A stretch of DNA of 64,000 nucleotides from Pustulibacterium marinum (GCF_900116665.1 NZ_FPBK01000011.1:96384-160383), one strand, 5' to 3'; shown: positions 18,050-28,445, counted from the first letter of the stretch. Numbers and translations are program-made. The notes: generated from the sequence alone by a model not told the origin.

Positions 18050-18844
18050 TTATAAATCTTCTGCATTTGCAATTAACTCAGCCACATCAAGTACAGTGAC
18101 ATCGTTTTCTTTTTCTTTTGCCTTTACACCATCTGTAAGCATGGTGTTGCAAAATGGACAACCAGCAGCAATAATTTCTGGTTTTTCTTCTAAAGCTTGT
18201 TCGGTTCTACGAATGTTAACGTCTTCATTCCCTTTTTCTGGTTCTTTAAACATTTGAGCCCCACCAGCACCACAGCACAAACCGTTTTGCTTGCACTTTC
18301 TCATTTCTACCAGTTCGGCTTCTAACTTTCTGATAAGGTCTCGCGGCGCTTCATAAACATCATTGGCACGACCAAGGTAGCAAGGATCGTGGAAAGTAAT
18401 TTTCTTTCCTTTAAATTTTCCGCCTTCAATGGTGAGTTTACCTTCGTTTAAAAGTGACTTTAAAAATTGAGTGTGATGCATCACTTCATAATTACCACCA
18501 AGAGAGGGATATTCATTTTTTAATGTATTGAAACAGTGTGGGCAAGCGGTAACAATTTTTTTTATTTCATAGGCATTCATAACTTCTATGTTGGTCATGG
18601 CTTGCATTTGAAATAAAAATTCGTTTCCTGAACGTTTTGCAGGATCTCCAGTACAGCTTTCTTCAGTTCCAAGAACGGCAAAATTCACTTCAGCTTTGTT
18701 CAAAATTTTAACAAAAGCCTTTGTGATTTTCTTTGCTCTATCATCAAAACTACCGGCACAACCTACCCAAAACAATACGTCCGGTTGTTTACCGGATGCC
18801 ATCATTTCGGCCATTGTAGGTACTTTTAAAGTTTCAGTACTCAT
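18050..18844 (-). CDS. CCG-domain (Fe-S)-binding oxidoreductase subunit (HdrB/LutA/GlpC-like)
   Basis: A 264-residue cytoplasmic protein with two cysteine-rich CCG domains. The first has Cys29 (WVGCAG), Cys64, and Cys101/Cys104 in ACPHC. The second has Cys155 in HDPCYLGR, the Cys190-Cys191 pair in LCCGAGG, and Cys229/Cys232 in GCPFC. Such domains bind non-cubane or [4Fe-4S] clusters in heterodisulfide reductase, lactate utilisation and glycerol-3-phosphate dehydrogenase complexes. The membrane partner encoded at 19381 supplies ferredoxin clusters and a transmembrane domain, so the two probably form one quinone-linked complex. The electron donor is unknown. Confidence 0.9.
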   Translation of the reverse strand: MSTETLKVPTMAEMMASGKQPDVLFWVGCAGSFDDRAKKITKAFVKILNKAEVNFAVLGTEESCTGDPAKRSGNEFLFQMQAMTNIEVMNAYEIKKIVTACPHCFNTLKNEYPSLGGNYEVMHHTQFLKSLLNEGKLTIEGGKFKGKKITFHDPCYLGRANDVYEAPRDLIRKLEAELVEMRKCKQNGLCCGAGGAQMFKEPEKGNEDVNIRRTEQALEEKPEIIAAGCPFCNTMLTDGVKAKEKENDVTVLDVAELIANAEDL

Positions 18845-18867
18845 AAATGAATGTATTAGTTGAGTAA

Positions 18868-18895
18868 AAGCTTGTTATTCAAGAATAACAAGCTT
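18868..18895 (-). terminator. Long stem-loop between the HAD-like gene and the CCG-domain gene
   Basis: A perfect 13-bp stem (AAGCTTGTTATTC / GAATAACAAGCTT) with only a 2-nt loop, followed on the minus strand by TTTT. It lies 12 bp after the stop of the HAD-like gene and may attenuate or process the operon transcript. Confidence 0.6.
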
Positions 18896-18906
18896 ATTAC
18901 TTTGTA

Positions 18907-19356
18907 TTAATCATCATGTTCACCATCGTCAAACACTTCGATGGTCACTTCTTTTTCAATAAGATCTGTGAATTTACCTCTGTAACGAGTGGCTCTTACC
19001 AAATGGTTGTCTACCCAGTGATAGTTACCACCACGAGGTTTATTCATTAACAATCCATGGTATTTAAATCCATGTTTGTCTAACCATTCTTCCGTTACCT
19101 CTCTGTGCTCTTCGGTTCTTGAAGTAAAGAAAGTAATAATATGGCCTTCTTCAAACCATTTGTTCAACGTTGCTAATGCATCCGGAAATGGTTCACATGT
19201 AGCCATTCTTTCTGGCTCTTCATTAGGTACATCTTCTGTAACTGTACCATCGATATCAATTAAATAGTTTTTGATACCTTCTGGTAATACAGGGCTTACG
19301 TGTTCTCCGTCTGCTATTTTTTCAGATAACATTTTAGATACATCTTCCTTTTTCAT
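18907..19356 (-). CDS. HAD-like phosphatase family protein
   Basis: A 149-residue protein with HAD motif I as LIDIDGTVTED (about 32-42) and motif II as the Ser/Thr in ITFFTSRTEEHR. The later motifs are compatible with a short capless HAD phosphatase: a Lys in NKPRGG, and WVDNHLV with an acidic residue. Homologues in Bacteroidota are frequently called phosphoheptose isomerase, but no SIS-domain sequence is visible, so the HAD assignment is preferred. It lies between the two iron-sulfur genes, 24 bp downstream of the membrane ferredoxin gene. The substrate is unknown. Confidence 0.75.
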   Translation of the reverse strand: MKKEDVSKMLSEKIADGEHVSPVLPEGIKNYLIDIDGTVTEDVPNEEPERMATCEPFPDALATLNKWFEEGHIITFFTSRTEEHREVTEEWLDKHGFKYHGLLMNKPRGGNYHWVDNHLVRATRYRGKFTDLIEKEVTIEVFDDGEHDD

Positions 19357-19380
19357 GATTGTTTGTAAATGGTTTTGATT

Positions 19381-20718
19381 TTATGCTTCGTTTGTCCAAT
19401 TAAGTCTATCCATTTGATTATATGGCCAAGGAGCTCCGTTATTTTCAATATTAGTCATCATGTTATTTAGTTCGTTTGGTGCAGCAGATTGCTCCATGAC
19501 TAAATATCTACGCATATCCATAATTATTGAAAGAGGATCTATGTTCACTGGGCAAGCTTCTACACATGCATTGCATGAGGTACATGCCCAAAGTTCTTCT
19601 TGCGTTATATAATCATTTAGTAATTGTTTTCCGTCTTCTTTAAAAACACCTTTATTGGTATCTATATTTTTTCCAACTTCTTCTAATCTGTCGCGCGTGT
19701 CCATCATAATCTTACGAGGAGAAAGTTTTTTTCCTGTTTGATTTGCCGGACATTCGGCAGTACATCGCCCACATTCTGTACAAGTATAGGAATTTAATAG
19801 CTGTACCCAATTCAAATCTTGTACATCACTAGCTCCAAATTTTTCAGGAATTTCCTCTTCTGAATTTTCTGCTGGCGCTGCAAACGGATCTGCATTGGGA
19901 TCCATCATCATTTTTACCTCATTGGTAACGGCCTCAGAATTTGGAAATTTTCCTTTTGGTTCTAAGTTCGCAAAGTACGTATTTGGAAAGGCTAATAAAA
20001 TATGAAGGTGTTTTGAGTAATATAAATAATTTAAAAACGATAAAATGCCTGCAATATGTAACCACCAGCATACTCTTTCTATGATTTCTACTGAATGAAA
20101 CGATAGGTTATTAAAAAGAGGAGCAATGAAACTACTTATAGGATAAGTACCTGCTTGCACATAATGATTATTTGCTTCATTCATGTACTGAAGTGTATAA
20201 TCTGCAGCATTCATTGTAAGAAATAGGAGCATAAGTACAGTTTCAAAATACAGGATGATGTTTCCATCATTCTTTGGCCAGCCTTTCATTTCTGGTTTCC
20301 AAAAACGTTGTATTTTGATCACATTTCGTCTTATCCAAAAAACAACCACAGCAAAGATCACAAGGGCTGCTAATATTTCGAAAGATCCTATAAGAATATC
20401 ATACAAACTTCTCATGAAACTAAAAACACGATGCGTTCCAAAAAGACCATCAATAATAATTTCTAATACTTCAATATTGATAATGACAAACCCAACGTAT
20501 ACTAATATATGAAGAAAACCTGCAATGGGCTTTTTTACCATTTTTTGTTGTCCAAGAGCAATCATGGCCATATTTTTCCAGCGCTCACTGCTTCTATCGG
20601 TTCGATTTACATCTTTACCAAGTTTTATGTTTCTAATTAGTTTTTTAACATTAAATGCGAAAAATCCAATTCCTGCAGCAAGTAGCAGTGCAAAAAATAT
20701 GTTGTCCAACAGGTTCAT
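19381..20718 (-). CDS. Membrane-bound 4Fe-4S ferredoxin-type oxidoreductase subunit
   Basis: A 445-residue protein. The N-terminal 240 residues carry about five hydrophobic segments resembling the respiratory nitrate reductase gamma/HdrE-type cytochrome domain. His residues within them (His70 in GFLHILVY, His221 in WWLHIAGI) could bind heme. The C-terminal part has two classical [4Fe-4S] motifs: Cys313-Cys316-Cys319-Cys323 and Cys379-Cys382-Cys385-Cys389, each ending in CP. With the CCG-domain protein encoded downstream it likely forms a membrane complex passing electrons to or from menaquinone. It is the first gene of the four-gene unit. Confidence 0.88.
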   Translation of the reverse strand: MNLLDNIFFALLLAAGIGFFAFNVKKLIRNIKLGKDVNRTDRSSERWKNMAMIALGQQKMVKKPIAGFLHILVYVGFVIINIEVLEIIIDGLFGTHRVFSFMRSLYDILIGSFEILAALVIFAVVVFWIRRNVIKIQRFWKPEMKGWPKNDGNIILYFETVLMLLFLTMNAADYTLQYMNEANNHYVQAGTYPISSFIAPLFNNLSFHSVEIIERVCWWLHIAGILSFLNYLYYSKHLHILLAFPNTYFANLEPKGKFPNSEAVTNEVKMMMDPNADPFAAPAENSEEEIPEKFGASDVQDLNWVQLLNSYTCTECGRCTAECPANQTGKKLSPRKIMMDTRDRLEEVGKNIDTNKGVFKEDGKQLLNDYITQEELWACTSCNACVEACPVNIDPLSIIMDMRRYLVMEQSAAPNELNNMMTNIENNGAPWPYNQMDRLNWTNEA

Positions 20719-20815
20719 ACGTTTTACTCAATGTAGAGATAAATGGAGTCTTTCCTATCTCTGTTTAACAATACAATTTTACTAAACTAATTTTAACTAG
20801 TACTCCAAAAATAGT

Positions 20816-21760
20816 TTATTTTTCTTCATCAGCCGGTGGCTGGTAATCTTTGTTCTTTTTTCCGAATAAAGAGAAGTGAACGTATCGTTTGGGGTTTAAT
20901 TTCAAGTCTTGTAATAATTGTTCCAATTGTCTTGAGGCACCTTCTAAGTTTTGATATAGCTGCTCATCTTTCAACAATTTACCGGCATTTCCTTCACCAT
21001 TTTCTATACCAGTCATAATTCCATCTAACTTAACCATTGCACTGTTAAATTCAGCTAATGAACCTGCTATATCGGCTTTGCTTATGGTATCTGTCACAGA
21101 TGCAAGATTTGTAGTTATTGTTTCTACGTTAGTCATAGAATTAGTCAATTTACCTTTATTGTCTTCTACCATTTCATTGAAATTAGAAGTAATATTTCTA
21201 AAGTTTGATGTAATGGCGCTCAAGTTATCAATACTAATTTTTAAGCTTTCTTTTCGTTCTTCATCCAGCAGACTATTAAGGTTTGTAACTAAGGAGTCAA
21301 CACTATGTAAAGCTTGTTCCAGTTTAGCTTTTAGAGGGTCTAATTCATTGGTAATAGAGGTTAGCATATCTGGTTGAACGGTTGTGGAAATTTCTCCGCT
21401 ATCTAGATTTTCTGCACCATCTAGTGCTGGAATTATTTGTATACCTGCATTACCCAAAAGACTTTTATAAAGTTCTGCTTTACTATTTTTTGAAAACTTA
21501 AACTCGCTATCTATTTCAAAATTAACTTTAATTTTTGCATCGGATTGACGTAGTGTAACATCGGTAACTTTTCCTATTTGTTTTCCATTTACAGTAACCG
21601 GAGTAGAAGGGGTTAAGCCTCCTGAATGATCAAAAATAGCGTAGTAATGGCGGTTATTATCGAATAGAGATTTTGACATCAAAAAGTTAATTCCTAAAAC
21701 AAAAAGGACAACTCCGCTAATAACAATAATGGCTGTTTTGATTTCTTTAGATATTTTCAA
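20816..21760 (-). CDS. MlaD/MCE-family lipid transport protein
   Basis: A 314-residue protein with one N-terminal membrane helix (TAIIVISGVVLFVLGINFLM, about 9-28). An MCE domain at about 38-118 includes YYAIFDHSGGLTPSTPVTVNGKQIGKV. A long helical region rich in SIDNLSAITSNF-like heptads follows, ending in a charged tail. Such proteins form the substrate-binding ring of ABC-type phospholipid transport across the periplasm. No permease or ATPase gene is adjacent, so partners must lie elsewhere. It lies 56 bp downstream of the amidase stop on the same strand, next to lptD, an envelope-assembly neighbourhood. Confidence 0.88.
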   Translation of the reverse strand: MKISKEIKTAIIVISGVVLFVLGINFLMSKSLFDNNRHYYAIFDHSGGLTPSTPVTVNGKQIGKVTDVTLRQSDAKIKVNFEIDSEFKFSKNSKAELYKSLLGNAGIQIIPALDGAENLDSGEISTTVQPDMLTSITNELDPLKAKLEQALHSVDSLVTNLNSLLDEERKESLKISIDNLSAITSNFRNITSNFNEMVEDNKGKLTNSMTNVETITTNLASVTDTISKADIAGSLAEFNSAMVKLDGIMTGIENGEGNAGKLLKDEQLYQNLEGASRQLEQLLQDLKLNPKRYVHFSLFGKKNKDYQPPADEEK

Positions 21761-21816
21761 TGCAGTTTTTTTTATGGGTGTTTAAACAAATGTAGAAATA
21801 TTTTTTGAAGTCCTAC

Positions 21817-22920
21817 TTAATTTAATATAGATTTAGCAGCTTCCGAAACACTGATTTTCTCTCCATTTTTGTAAGCTACTAGATAGGCATCCTTAAATCC
21901 TTTAGATTTAGCTTTTTGCAATAGTTTTTGTGCTTCGTCATAACTGGAAGTCTCGCCGTACTGATATTTATAGACACTCCCTGTCTTTTCCTTAAAAACT
22001 GGGGAAAGACCACTGAAATTTTGAGCTTTCAATTCCAAATTATTCTTAGACGCGGCAATTTGAACTCTAAATATAATATCTTTGGATCCCTGCACTAAAT
22101 CTTTTGAAGGCGAAGTTGGCAGTGGAGGAGAACTAAAAATATCTCCTTGATTTTCCTCAATACCATTTTTATAATCTTTAATGGCTTCTACAATGGAATT
22201 TGCTATTTTGGTTTGACCTGCAGTTGATTTTAGAAAATTTCTTTCTGAAGAATTGGTAATAAAACCAGTCTCTATAAGTACACTAGGCATAAAGGTTTGG
22301 TGCAAAACTACAAATGCAGCTTGTTTAACGCCTCTATTTTTTCTTTTAAGTTCGTTGGTGAAATTATCCTGAATATATTTTGCTAATTGAATACTTTGGT
22401 CTAAATATTCTTCTTGTAAAAGTGTAAGTGAAATGGTGGATTCTGGAGAATTAATATCAAAACCGGCATAATTTGTTTCGTAATTATCCTCTAAATAAAT
22501 CACCTCATTCTCAGACTTTGCAACTTCAAAATTACGTTTGTTTCCATGTAGCCCAAGTACGTACGTTTCCGTTCCACTAGCCGAACTGCTATGCGCATTA
22601 CAGTGAACCGATACAAAAAGGTCTGCATTTGCCTTGTTAGCAATGCGACCGCGTTCTACCAATTCAATAAAGACATCGGTTTTTCTGGTATAAACCACTT
22701 TTATGTTTGGGTCTTTTTCAAGTTCTTTACCTACGGCAAGTACAATTTTTAAGGCAATATCTTTTTCGTTATAGCCTGCAGCATTTTTACCGGGATCTTT
22801 ACCGCCGTGTCCAGCGTCTGATACAACTACGAATTTGTCTTTTACTGGAGGATTTGCAGATGAATTCAAAAATGAAAAAAGAGAAATAATAAGTACTAAA
22901 ACTCTTGTAACTGGCTTCAT
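21817..22920 (-). CDS. N-acetylmuramoyl-L-alanine amidase with C-terminal SPOR-like domain
   Basis: A 367-residue exported Amidase_3 enzyme. A signal peptide covers residues 1-22. Zinc and catalytic residues are His38 in DAGHGG, Glu52 in YNEKDI, His106 in SVHCNA and Glu217 in LIETGF. The C-terminal 80 residues resemble a SPOR domain (IIFRVQIAASKNNL, then a repeat ending in GFKDAYLVAYKNG), which in other bacteria binds denuded glycan at division sites. The frame extends to 22953, but the ATG at 22920 gives the signal peptide. It is divergent from lptD. It is the second amidase of the window; unlike the M56 fusion at the left edge it looks like the standard division enzyme. Confidence 0.93.
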   Translation of the reverse strand: MKPVTRVLVLIISLFSFLNSSANPPVKDKFVVVSDAGHGGKDPGKNAAGYNEKDIALKIVLAVGKELEKDPNIKVVYTRKTDVFIELVERGRIANKANADLFVSVHCNAHSSSASGTETYVLGLHGNKRNFEVAKSENEVIYLEDNYETNYAGFDINSPESTISLTLLQEEYLDQSIQLAKYIQDNFTNELKRKNRGVKQAAFVVLHQTFMPSVLIETGFITNSSERNFLKSTAGQTKIANSIVEAIKDYKNGIEENQGDIFSSPPLPTSPSKDLVQGSKDIIFRVQIAASKNNLELKAQNFSGLSPVFKEKTGSVYKYQYGETSSYDEAQKLLQKAKSKGFKDAYLVAYKNGEKISVSEAAKSILN

Positions 22921-23038
22921 AAAACTTTGATTTTCTATTTTAAAAACATACAATATGCCAAATTGTTGTTTTGAAAATGTTTTTTGGTAAAATATTTGAT
23001 AAAAGTAGTACTAATTATTGAAAAAAAGAGTTAGAAAG

Positions 23039-23185
23039 ATGGTAAATTATTTACAGCCTAGCTGTCCTGAGCCAAAAAATATGCGTATGTTTGGCACGTT
23101 AAAAAAAGAGGCAATAAAAATGAGTTTTCTTCATGAATTAGCCATCTTCAAACATAAAGAAACAGTAGGTTTCGGAAAAAATTAA
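23039..23185 (+). CDS. Possible small protein (48 aa), unrecognised
   Basis: An ATG-started frame of 48 codons fills much of the gap between the amidase and lptD genes and ends 32 bp before the lptD start. The product is basic (starts MVNYLQPSCPEPKNMRMFG, ends KETVGFGKN) and has no recognised domain. A purine-rich AGAAAG directly precedes the ATG. It may be chance or a leader peptide; support is weak. Confidence 0.2.
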   Translation: MVNYLQPSCPEPKNMRMFGTLKKEAIKMSFLHELAIFKHKETVGFGKN

Positions 23186-23216
23186 GTGATTGTATCTTTA
23201 GAAAAGTGATAAGTAT

Positions 23217-25916
23217 TTGAAAACGTTGAAAATCATACAAAAGCATCAATTTTATCTACTGTTTTTCGTTTTGCTATCCACCGGGTTTGTAACTGCTCAA
23301 GAAACCGGAAATCGTGAAAATTTTAAGGTAGAACCCATACAGAAAGGAATCAAAATAGATTCATCTTTATATTTTCAAAAAGGTATTGTTTCGCAGTTTG
23401 AAATAACAACTTCATTGGTTGATACTACAAACACAGATACTATTCCTGAGAAAAAAGGTGTTTTAGCAAATCAAGTAATAGACAATGCTAAAGGATATAG
23501 GAAGTATAATAGAGCAGAAAATAAGATTTATTTATACGATCAAGCCTACGTGAAGTATGGCGATATGGAGCTTAATGCAGGCCAAATTGTTATAGATTTA
23601 ACTAACAATACAGCGTATGCTAAAGGTATTGTAGATTCTACAGGGAAATATGATCAATTACCTGTTTTTAAGCAAGCAGCAGAGGAGATTCGGCCAGACT
23701 CGTTGTTGTTTAACTTTGAATCCAAACGGGGATTGGTGTATAAGTCCAGAACAGATCAAGGAGAAATGAAAGTTCGCTCTGAGATTGTTAAGAGGCAAAA
23801 TGATTCATTATACTACATTTGGAAAACTAAATTTACAACTTCATCTCACCCAGATGATGATCCTGAATATTACATTTTAACCAAAAAAGGAGTATTTGTT
23901 CCTAATAAGAAAATTATAGCAGGAGGGAGTCAATTGTATTTTTATGATGTTCCTACACCTATTTATGTGCCTTTTGCATTTTTTCCAATGACTACCGAAA
24001 GAACTTCAGGTCTTATTTTTCCAACTTTTGGAGAAAACAATACCAGAGGTTATTTTATTCAAAATGGAGGATATTACTTTGCTATAAATGATTATTTGGA
24101 TCTAACTGTATTGGGAGATTACTATACCAATGGTAGTTACGGTTTACAGGGACAATCTGCATACAAGAAGCGTTATAAATACAGCGGAAACTTCAATATA
24201 AGGTATGAGAATTTGATTAATGGTCAAAAAGGATTTTCAGATTATTCCAGAAGTTCCATATATAATATAAGGTGGAGTCACTCACAGGATTCAAAGGCTA
24301 GTCCTAATTCTAGGCTTTCTGCATCGGTAAACTTTGGTAGTAGTACTTATTATCAACAATCAGTAAACCAAACAACTACACCGAATTTTTTAAATAATAC
24401 CTTATCGTCATCTATTTCTTATCAGAAGACATTTCCAGAGTATCCATCTGTGAATTTGTCTTTAAGTGCCAATGCTACCCAGAATACTCAATCTGAAAGT
24501 ATAGATCTTAGTTTGCCTGCTTTTCAAGGGAGTATGGAACGTATTTATCCTTTTGCACCTTCTAACGGATCAAAAAAAGGTATTTTTCAGAATATCAATT
24601 TTCAGCTTACTTCTAGAGGGGAATATGCCATTGAAACCAGCGATAGTTTATTCATGCAAAAAGAAATGTTTGAGCAAGCAGAATTAGGTTTTCAACATTC
24701 TATACCTGTAACTACCAACTTTAAGCTGTTTAAATACTTTAGTGCAAGTATGGGAACTAGCTATAAAGAGGTTTGGCAGTTTCAAACTGTTCGATACAAT
24801 GATTATGATGAAGAGTTGGGTGAAGCGGTAGAGGATACTGTAAGAGGGTTTGATAGGTATGGAACTTATAACTTTAGTGCTAGTTTAGGAACAACAGTTT
24901 ATGGTCAGTTTGAATTTGGTGAAGATAAAAAATTACAGGCCATAAGACATACCATGAGACCATCGGTAAGTTATGGTTATACACCAAGTTTTGATCAATA
25001 TTTTGATTATTATATTTCTGATGAAGATGGAAATGGGGAATATTATACAAGATTTGAAAACGGAATGTACGGTACTCCAGGTAGAAATTACTCCAATACA
25101 CTAAGTTTTACCTTGAATAATACCTTGGAGGCAAAAGTTAGAGATAAAGATTCTACGGCAACCGAACCAAAGAAAATAAAACTTCTAAACAACTTTAACC
25201 TTAGTACAGGTTACAATATTGCGGCAGATTCTCTAGCATGGAGTCCTTTACGACTTACCGGAAGTACGCAATTTTTTGATAATAAGCTTACCGTAAATTT
25301 TGGTACCACTTTGAATCCTTATGCTTTGGATGCTTCTAATGATGTGATTGATAAATTTAATATCAATAATGGTGGTAGTTTATTTAGAATGACCAATGCA
25401 AATTTAACTGCCAACTATTCATTTTCAAGTAAAGATTTCAATAAAGGGGAAGAAGAAAAGGAGTCAGACAATACAGCCAGTGGTGGAAGGGATGATGATC
25501 TTTTTGGTAAAGCACAAGACTTTAGCGATAGTAGGGAAATGAATAATGAGAATGAGGAAATTGAAAATAAAAACTTCAGTAATACCATTCCTTGGGATTT
25601 AAAAGTTGCTTATTCCCTTACTTATAACAATACGGCAAGGCAAGATGAAATAAGTACCAACTCGCTTATGTTTAGTGGAAATATAGAGCTTTCGCCGCGT
25701 TGGAAGGTTGGAGTTTCATCTGGATATGATATAAAAAATCAAGGATTTACCTATACTCAGCTGCGCTTTGAAAGAGATTTGGAAAGTTGGAGATTGAATT
25801 TTAATTGGGTACCTTTCAGTTCAAGAAGTTCATGGTATTTTTTCATAGGTATTAAGTCTTCATTATTGAGCGATTTGAAATGGGAAAAACGCAGAACTTC
25901 CACAACATCTTATTAA
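23217..25916 (+). CDS. lptD: LPS-assembly protein LptD-like outer-membrane beta-barrel
   Basis: An 899-residue exported protein. The signal peptide ends near TGFVTAQ (about 22-28). The N-terminal part (about 95-270) is an OstA/LptA-like beta-jellyroll with KRQNDSLYYIWKTKFTTSS and the conserved VPFAFFPMTTERTSGLIFPTFGEN. The rest is a large beta-barrel rich in alternating aromatic strands. It would insert lipopolysaccharide into the outer membrane. No ATG is available before the signal peptide: the frame is closed by a stop at 23199 and the first start is a TTG at 23217 (another TTG lies at 23226). TATCTTTA at 23193 is a one-mismatch -7 element. RidA follows 19 bp downstream. Confidence 0.9.
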   Translation: MKTLKIIQKHQFYLLFFVLLSTGFVTAQETGNRENFKVEPIQKGIKIDSSLYFQKGIVSQFEITTSLVDTTNTDTIPEKKGVLANQVIDNAKGYRKYNRAENKIYLYDQAYVKYGDMELNAGQIVIDLTNNTAYAKGIVDSTGKYDQLPVFKQAAEEIRPDSLLFNFESKRGLVYKSRTDQGEMKVRSEIVKRQNDSLYYIWKTKFTTSSHPDDDPEYYILTKKGVFVPNKKIIAGGSQLYFYDVPTPIYVPFAFFPMTTERTSGLIFPTFGENNTRGYFIQNGGYYFAINDYLDLTVLGDYYTNGSYGLQGQSAYKKRYKYSGNFNIRYENLINGQKGFSDYSRSSIYNIRWSHSQDSKASPNSRLSASVNFGSSTYYQQSVNQTTTPNFLNNTLSSSISYQKTFPEYPSVNLSLSANATQNTQSESIDLSLPAFQGSMERIYPFAPSNGSKKGIFQNINFQLTSRGEYAIETSDSLFMQKEMFEQAELGFQHSIPVTTNFKLFKYFSASMGTSYKEVWQFQTVRYNDYDEELGEAVEDTVRGFDRYGTYNFSASLGTTVYGQFEFGEDKKLQAIRHTMRPSVSYGYTPSFDQYFDYYISDEDGNGEYYTRFENGMYGTPGRNYSNTLSFTLNNTLEAKVRDKDSTATEPKKIKLLNNFNLSTGYNIAADSLAWSPLRLTGSTQFFDNKLTVNFGTTLNPYALDASNDVIDKFNINNGGSLFRMTNANLTANYSFSSKDFNKGEEEKESDNTASGGRDDDLFGKAQDFSDSREMNNENEEIENKNFSNTIPWDLKVAYSLTYNNTARQDEISTNSLMFSGNIELSPRWKVGVSSGYDIKNQGFTYTQLRFERDLESWRLNFNWVPFSSRSSWYFFIGIKSSLLSDLKWEKRRTSTTSY

Positions 25917-25935
25917 TATAATTTACTTTTTTGGT

Positions 25936-26322
25936 ATGAATAAAAAAATCATCACTACAGATAAAGCTCCGGCTCCTATTGGACCTTATAATCAAGCTGT
26001 ACTTACAGGAAACATGCTGTTTACATCGGGTCAAATAGCTTTAAATCCTGAAACGGGTGAATTGGTTTCAGCTTCTATTGAAGAGGAGACAAAGCAGGTA
26101 ATGGAAAATGTAAAAGCAATTTTGGAAGCGGCAAATGTTACTTTTGAAAATGTAATTAAAACAAGTATTTTTTTAAGTGATATGAATCAATTTTCAAAGG
26201 TAAATGAGGTTTACGGATCTTACTTTAATGAGCTTACGGCACCAGCAAGAGAAACGGTAGAAGTAGCTAATTTACCTAAGTTTGTAAATGTTGAAATTAG
26301 TGTTATTGCTGTATTAGATTAA
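25936..26322 (+). CDS. ridA: RidA-family enamine/imine deaminase
   Basis: A 128-residue member of the YjgF/YER057c/UK114 family, which hydrolyses reactive enamine or imine intermediates from PLP enzymes. Family signatures are visible: APAPIGPYNQAV near the N-terminus, the central TSGQIALNPETGELV, and the C-terminal APARETVEVANLPKFVNVEI with the conserved Arg. Length is standard. It lies 19 bp after the lptD-like gene and ends at a strong bidirectional terminator, so it is probably the second gene of that transcript. Confidence 0.95.
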   Translation: MNKKIITTDKAPAPIGPYNQAVLTGNMLFTSGQIALNPETGELVSASIEEETKQVMENVKAILEAANVTFENVIKTSIFLSDMNQFSKVNEVYGSYFNELTAPARETVEVANLPKFVNVEISVIAVLD

Positions 26323-26347
26323 TCATATTTGTAGAATTTATATAATA

Positions 26348-26378
26348 AAAAAGTCCTGAGTTTTGCTCAGGACTTTTT
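26348..26378. terminator. Bidirectional terminator between ridA and the GlcNAc kinase-like gene
   Basis: A perfect 13-bp stem (AAAAAGTCCTGAG / CTCAGGACTTTTT) with a 5-nt loop, between convergent genes. A and T runs on both sides allow it to serve both strands. Confidence 0.92.
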
Positions 26379-26403
26379 ATTTTGTTGTTATGCTGATAAA
26401 ATC

Positions 26404-27261
26404 TTAGCTAAACATCAAGTTTTTATGGTATTCTACCAAACCATCAATAGGTTTTCTTAGAACGTTGCCCATAGTTAAGTTGTTGTCTTGTAAAATTTTG
26501 TTTAGTTCATCTTTAAGATAGAACGCTATGCTACCAATAAAGTGAATTGGTACACGTTCTGCCTGCTCAAATTGTTTGATTGAATTGTCGATGAATAATT
26601 GCATTCCTTTTTTAATTAAAGCTTGCATATATTCTTCATTCTTATTTTCAATTACAAAACGAGCAAATGTAGCCAAATAAGTATTTGGATTTGGCTGTCT
26701 GTATAGGTGATTTTTAATAACGTCTGCTTCCAAATCATGATTTTGAGCAAACTTGCTAGCTAAGTGTTTTGGTATTTTGTGATAGTAGTAATCACGTAAT
26801 AATTGACGACCAAAATAGTTTCCACTTGAGTCATCCATCAATATATAACCAAGCGAATCTACTTTTTGGAAAAGTTGGTGACCATCCCAATAACTACAGT
26901 TAGATCCTGTTCCTAAAATAGCAACAATAGCTTGCTCATCAATGGTAACAGTTGCATAAACCGCAGCATATGTATCTTCTTTTACTATAATTTTCGCATT
27001 TGGAAAATAGGCCTGAAATATATCTCTTAGAAAGTTTCTCATACGTTGTGTTCCACAACCAGCACCATAAAAGTGAAGTTGAGATACTTCTTTACGGTGT
27101 TTGAAAAGCTCAAAGTTATTGGCCAAACGCTCATCAATAATTTCTCTTGGCAAAACCTCTGGGCTCAACCCCAACGTTTGCGTAAAGAATAATTGATTGC
27201 CGTTGTCGTCAAGAGAAATCCAGTCTGCTTTGGTGGCACCGCTATCTACAATTAATATCAT
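26404..27261 (-). CDS. N-acetylglucosamine kinase-like protein (BadF/BadG/BcrA/BcrD ATPase family)
   Basis: A 285-residue member of the ASKHA superfamily. The phosphate-1 motif is MILIVDSGATKADWISLD at the very N-terminus, the phosphate-2 region is AILGTGSNCSYWDG, and DDSSGNYFGRQLL follows. Similar proteins in eukaryotes and bacteria phosphorylate N-acetylglucosamine. The substrate here is inferred from family resemblance. It lies downstream of gapA and pfkA with a stem-loop in between, which places it in a sugar-metabolism setting. Confidence 0.8.
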   Translation of the reverse strand: MILIVDSGATKADWISLDDNGNQLFFTQTLGLSPEVLPREIIDERLANNFELFKHRKEVSQLHFYGAGCGTQRMRNFLRDIFQAYFPNAKIIVKEDTYAAVYATVTIDEQAIVAILGTGSNCSYWDGHQLFQKVDSLGYILMDDSSGNYFGRQLLRDYYYHKIPKHLASKFAQNHDLEADVIKNHLYRQPNPNTYLATFARFVIENKNEEYMQALIKKGMQLFIDNSIKQFEQAERVPIHFIGSIAFYLKDELNKILQDNNLTMGNVLRKPIDGLVEYHKNLMFS

Positions 27262-27279
27262 GTTGTACTATTTAGGTTA

Positions 27280-27313
27280 AAACATTGCCCTTTTGTGTGG
27301 AAGGGCAATGTTT
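27280..27313 (-). terminator. Stem-loop downstream of gapA
   Basis: A perfect 13-bp stem (AAACATTGCCCTT / AAGGGCAATGTTT) with an 8-nt loop lies between the gapA stop and the kinase-like gene's start. On the minus strand it is followed by a short T run, so it may be a partial terminator. Confidence 0.7.
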
Positions 27314-27358
27314 ATTATAATTTGTTTGTGTTCTATTTATTTACAGCTTACTTATAGC

Positions 27359-28372
<1,014 letters not shown>

Positions 28373-28445
28373 TTAATATTTATGTTAGTTAGTAATAAAT
28401 TACAGTTTAATATTTTTTGTTGTTTGTTCAGGTTGGGTTTTGGTT

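Noticed and set aside
23089..23113. Sigma-54 promoter (TTTGGCACG)
   Set aside because: The -24-like half is present but there is no GC-type -12 half at the required spacing.
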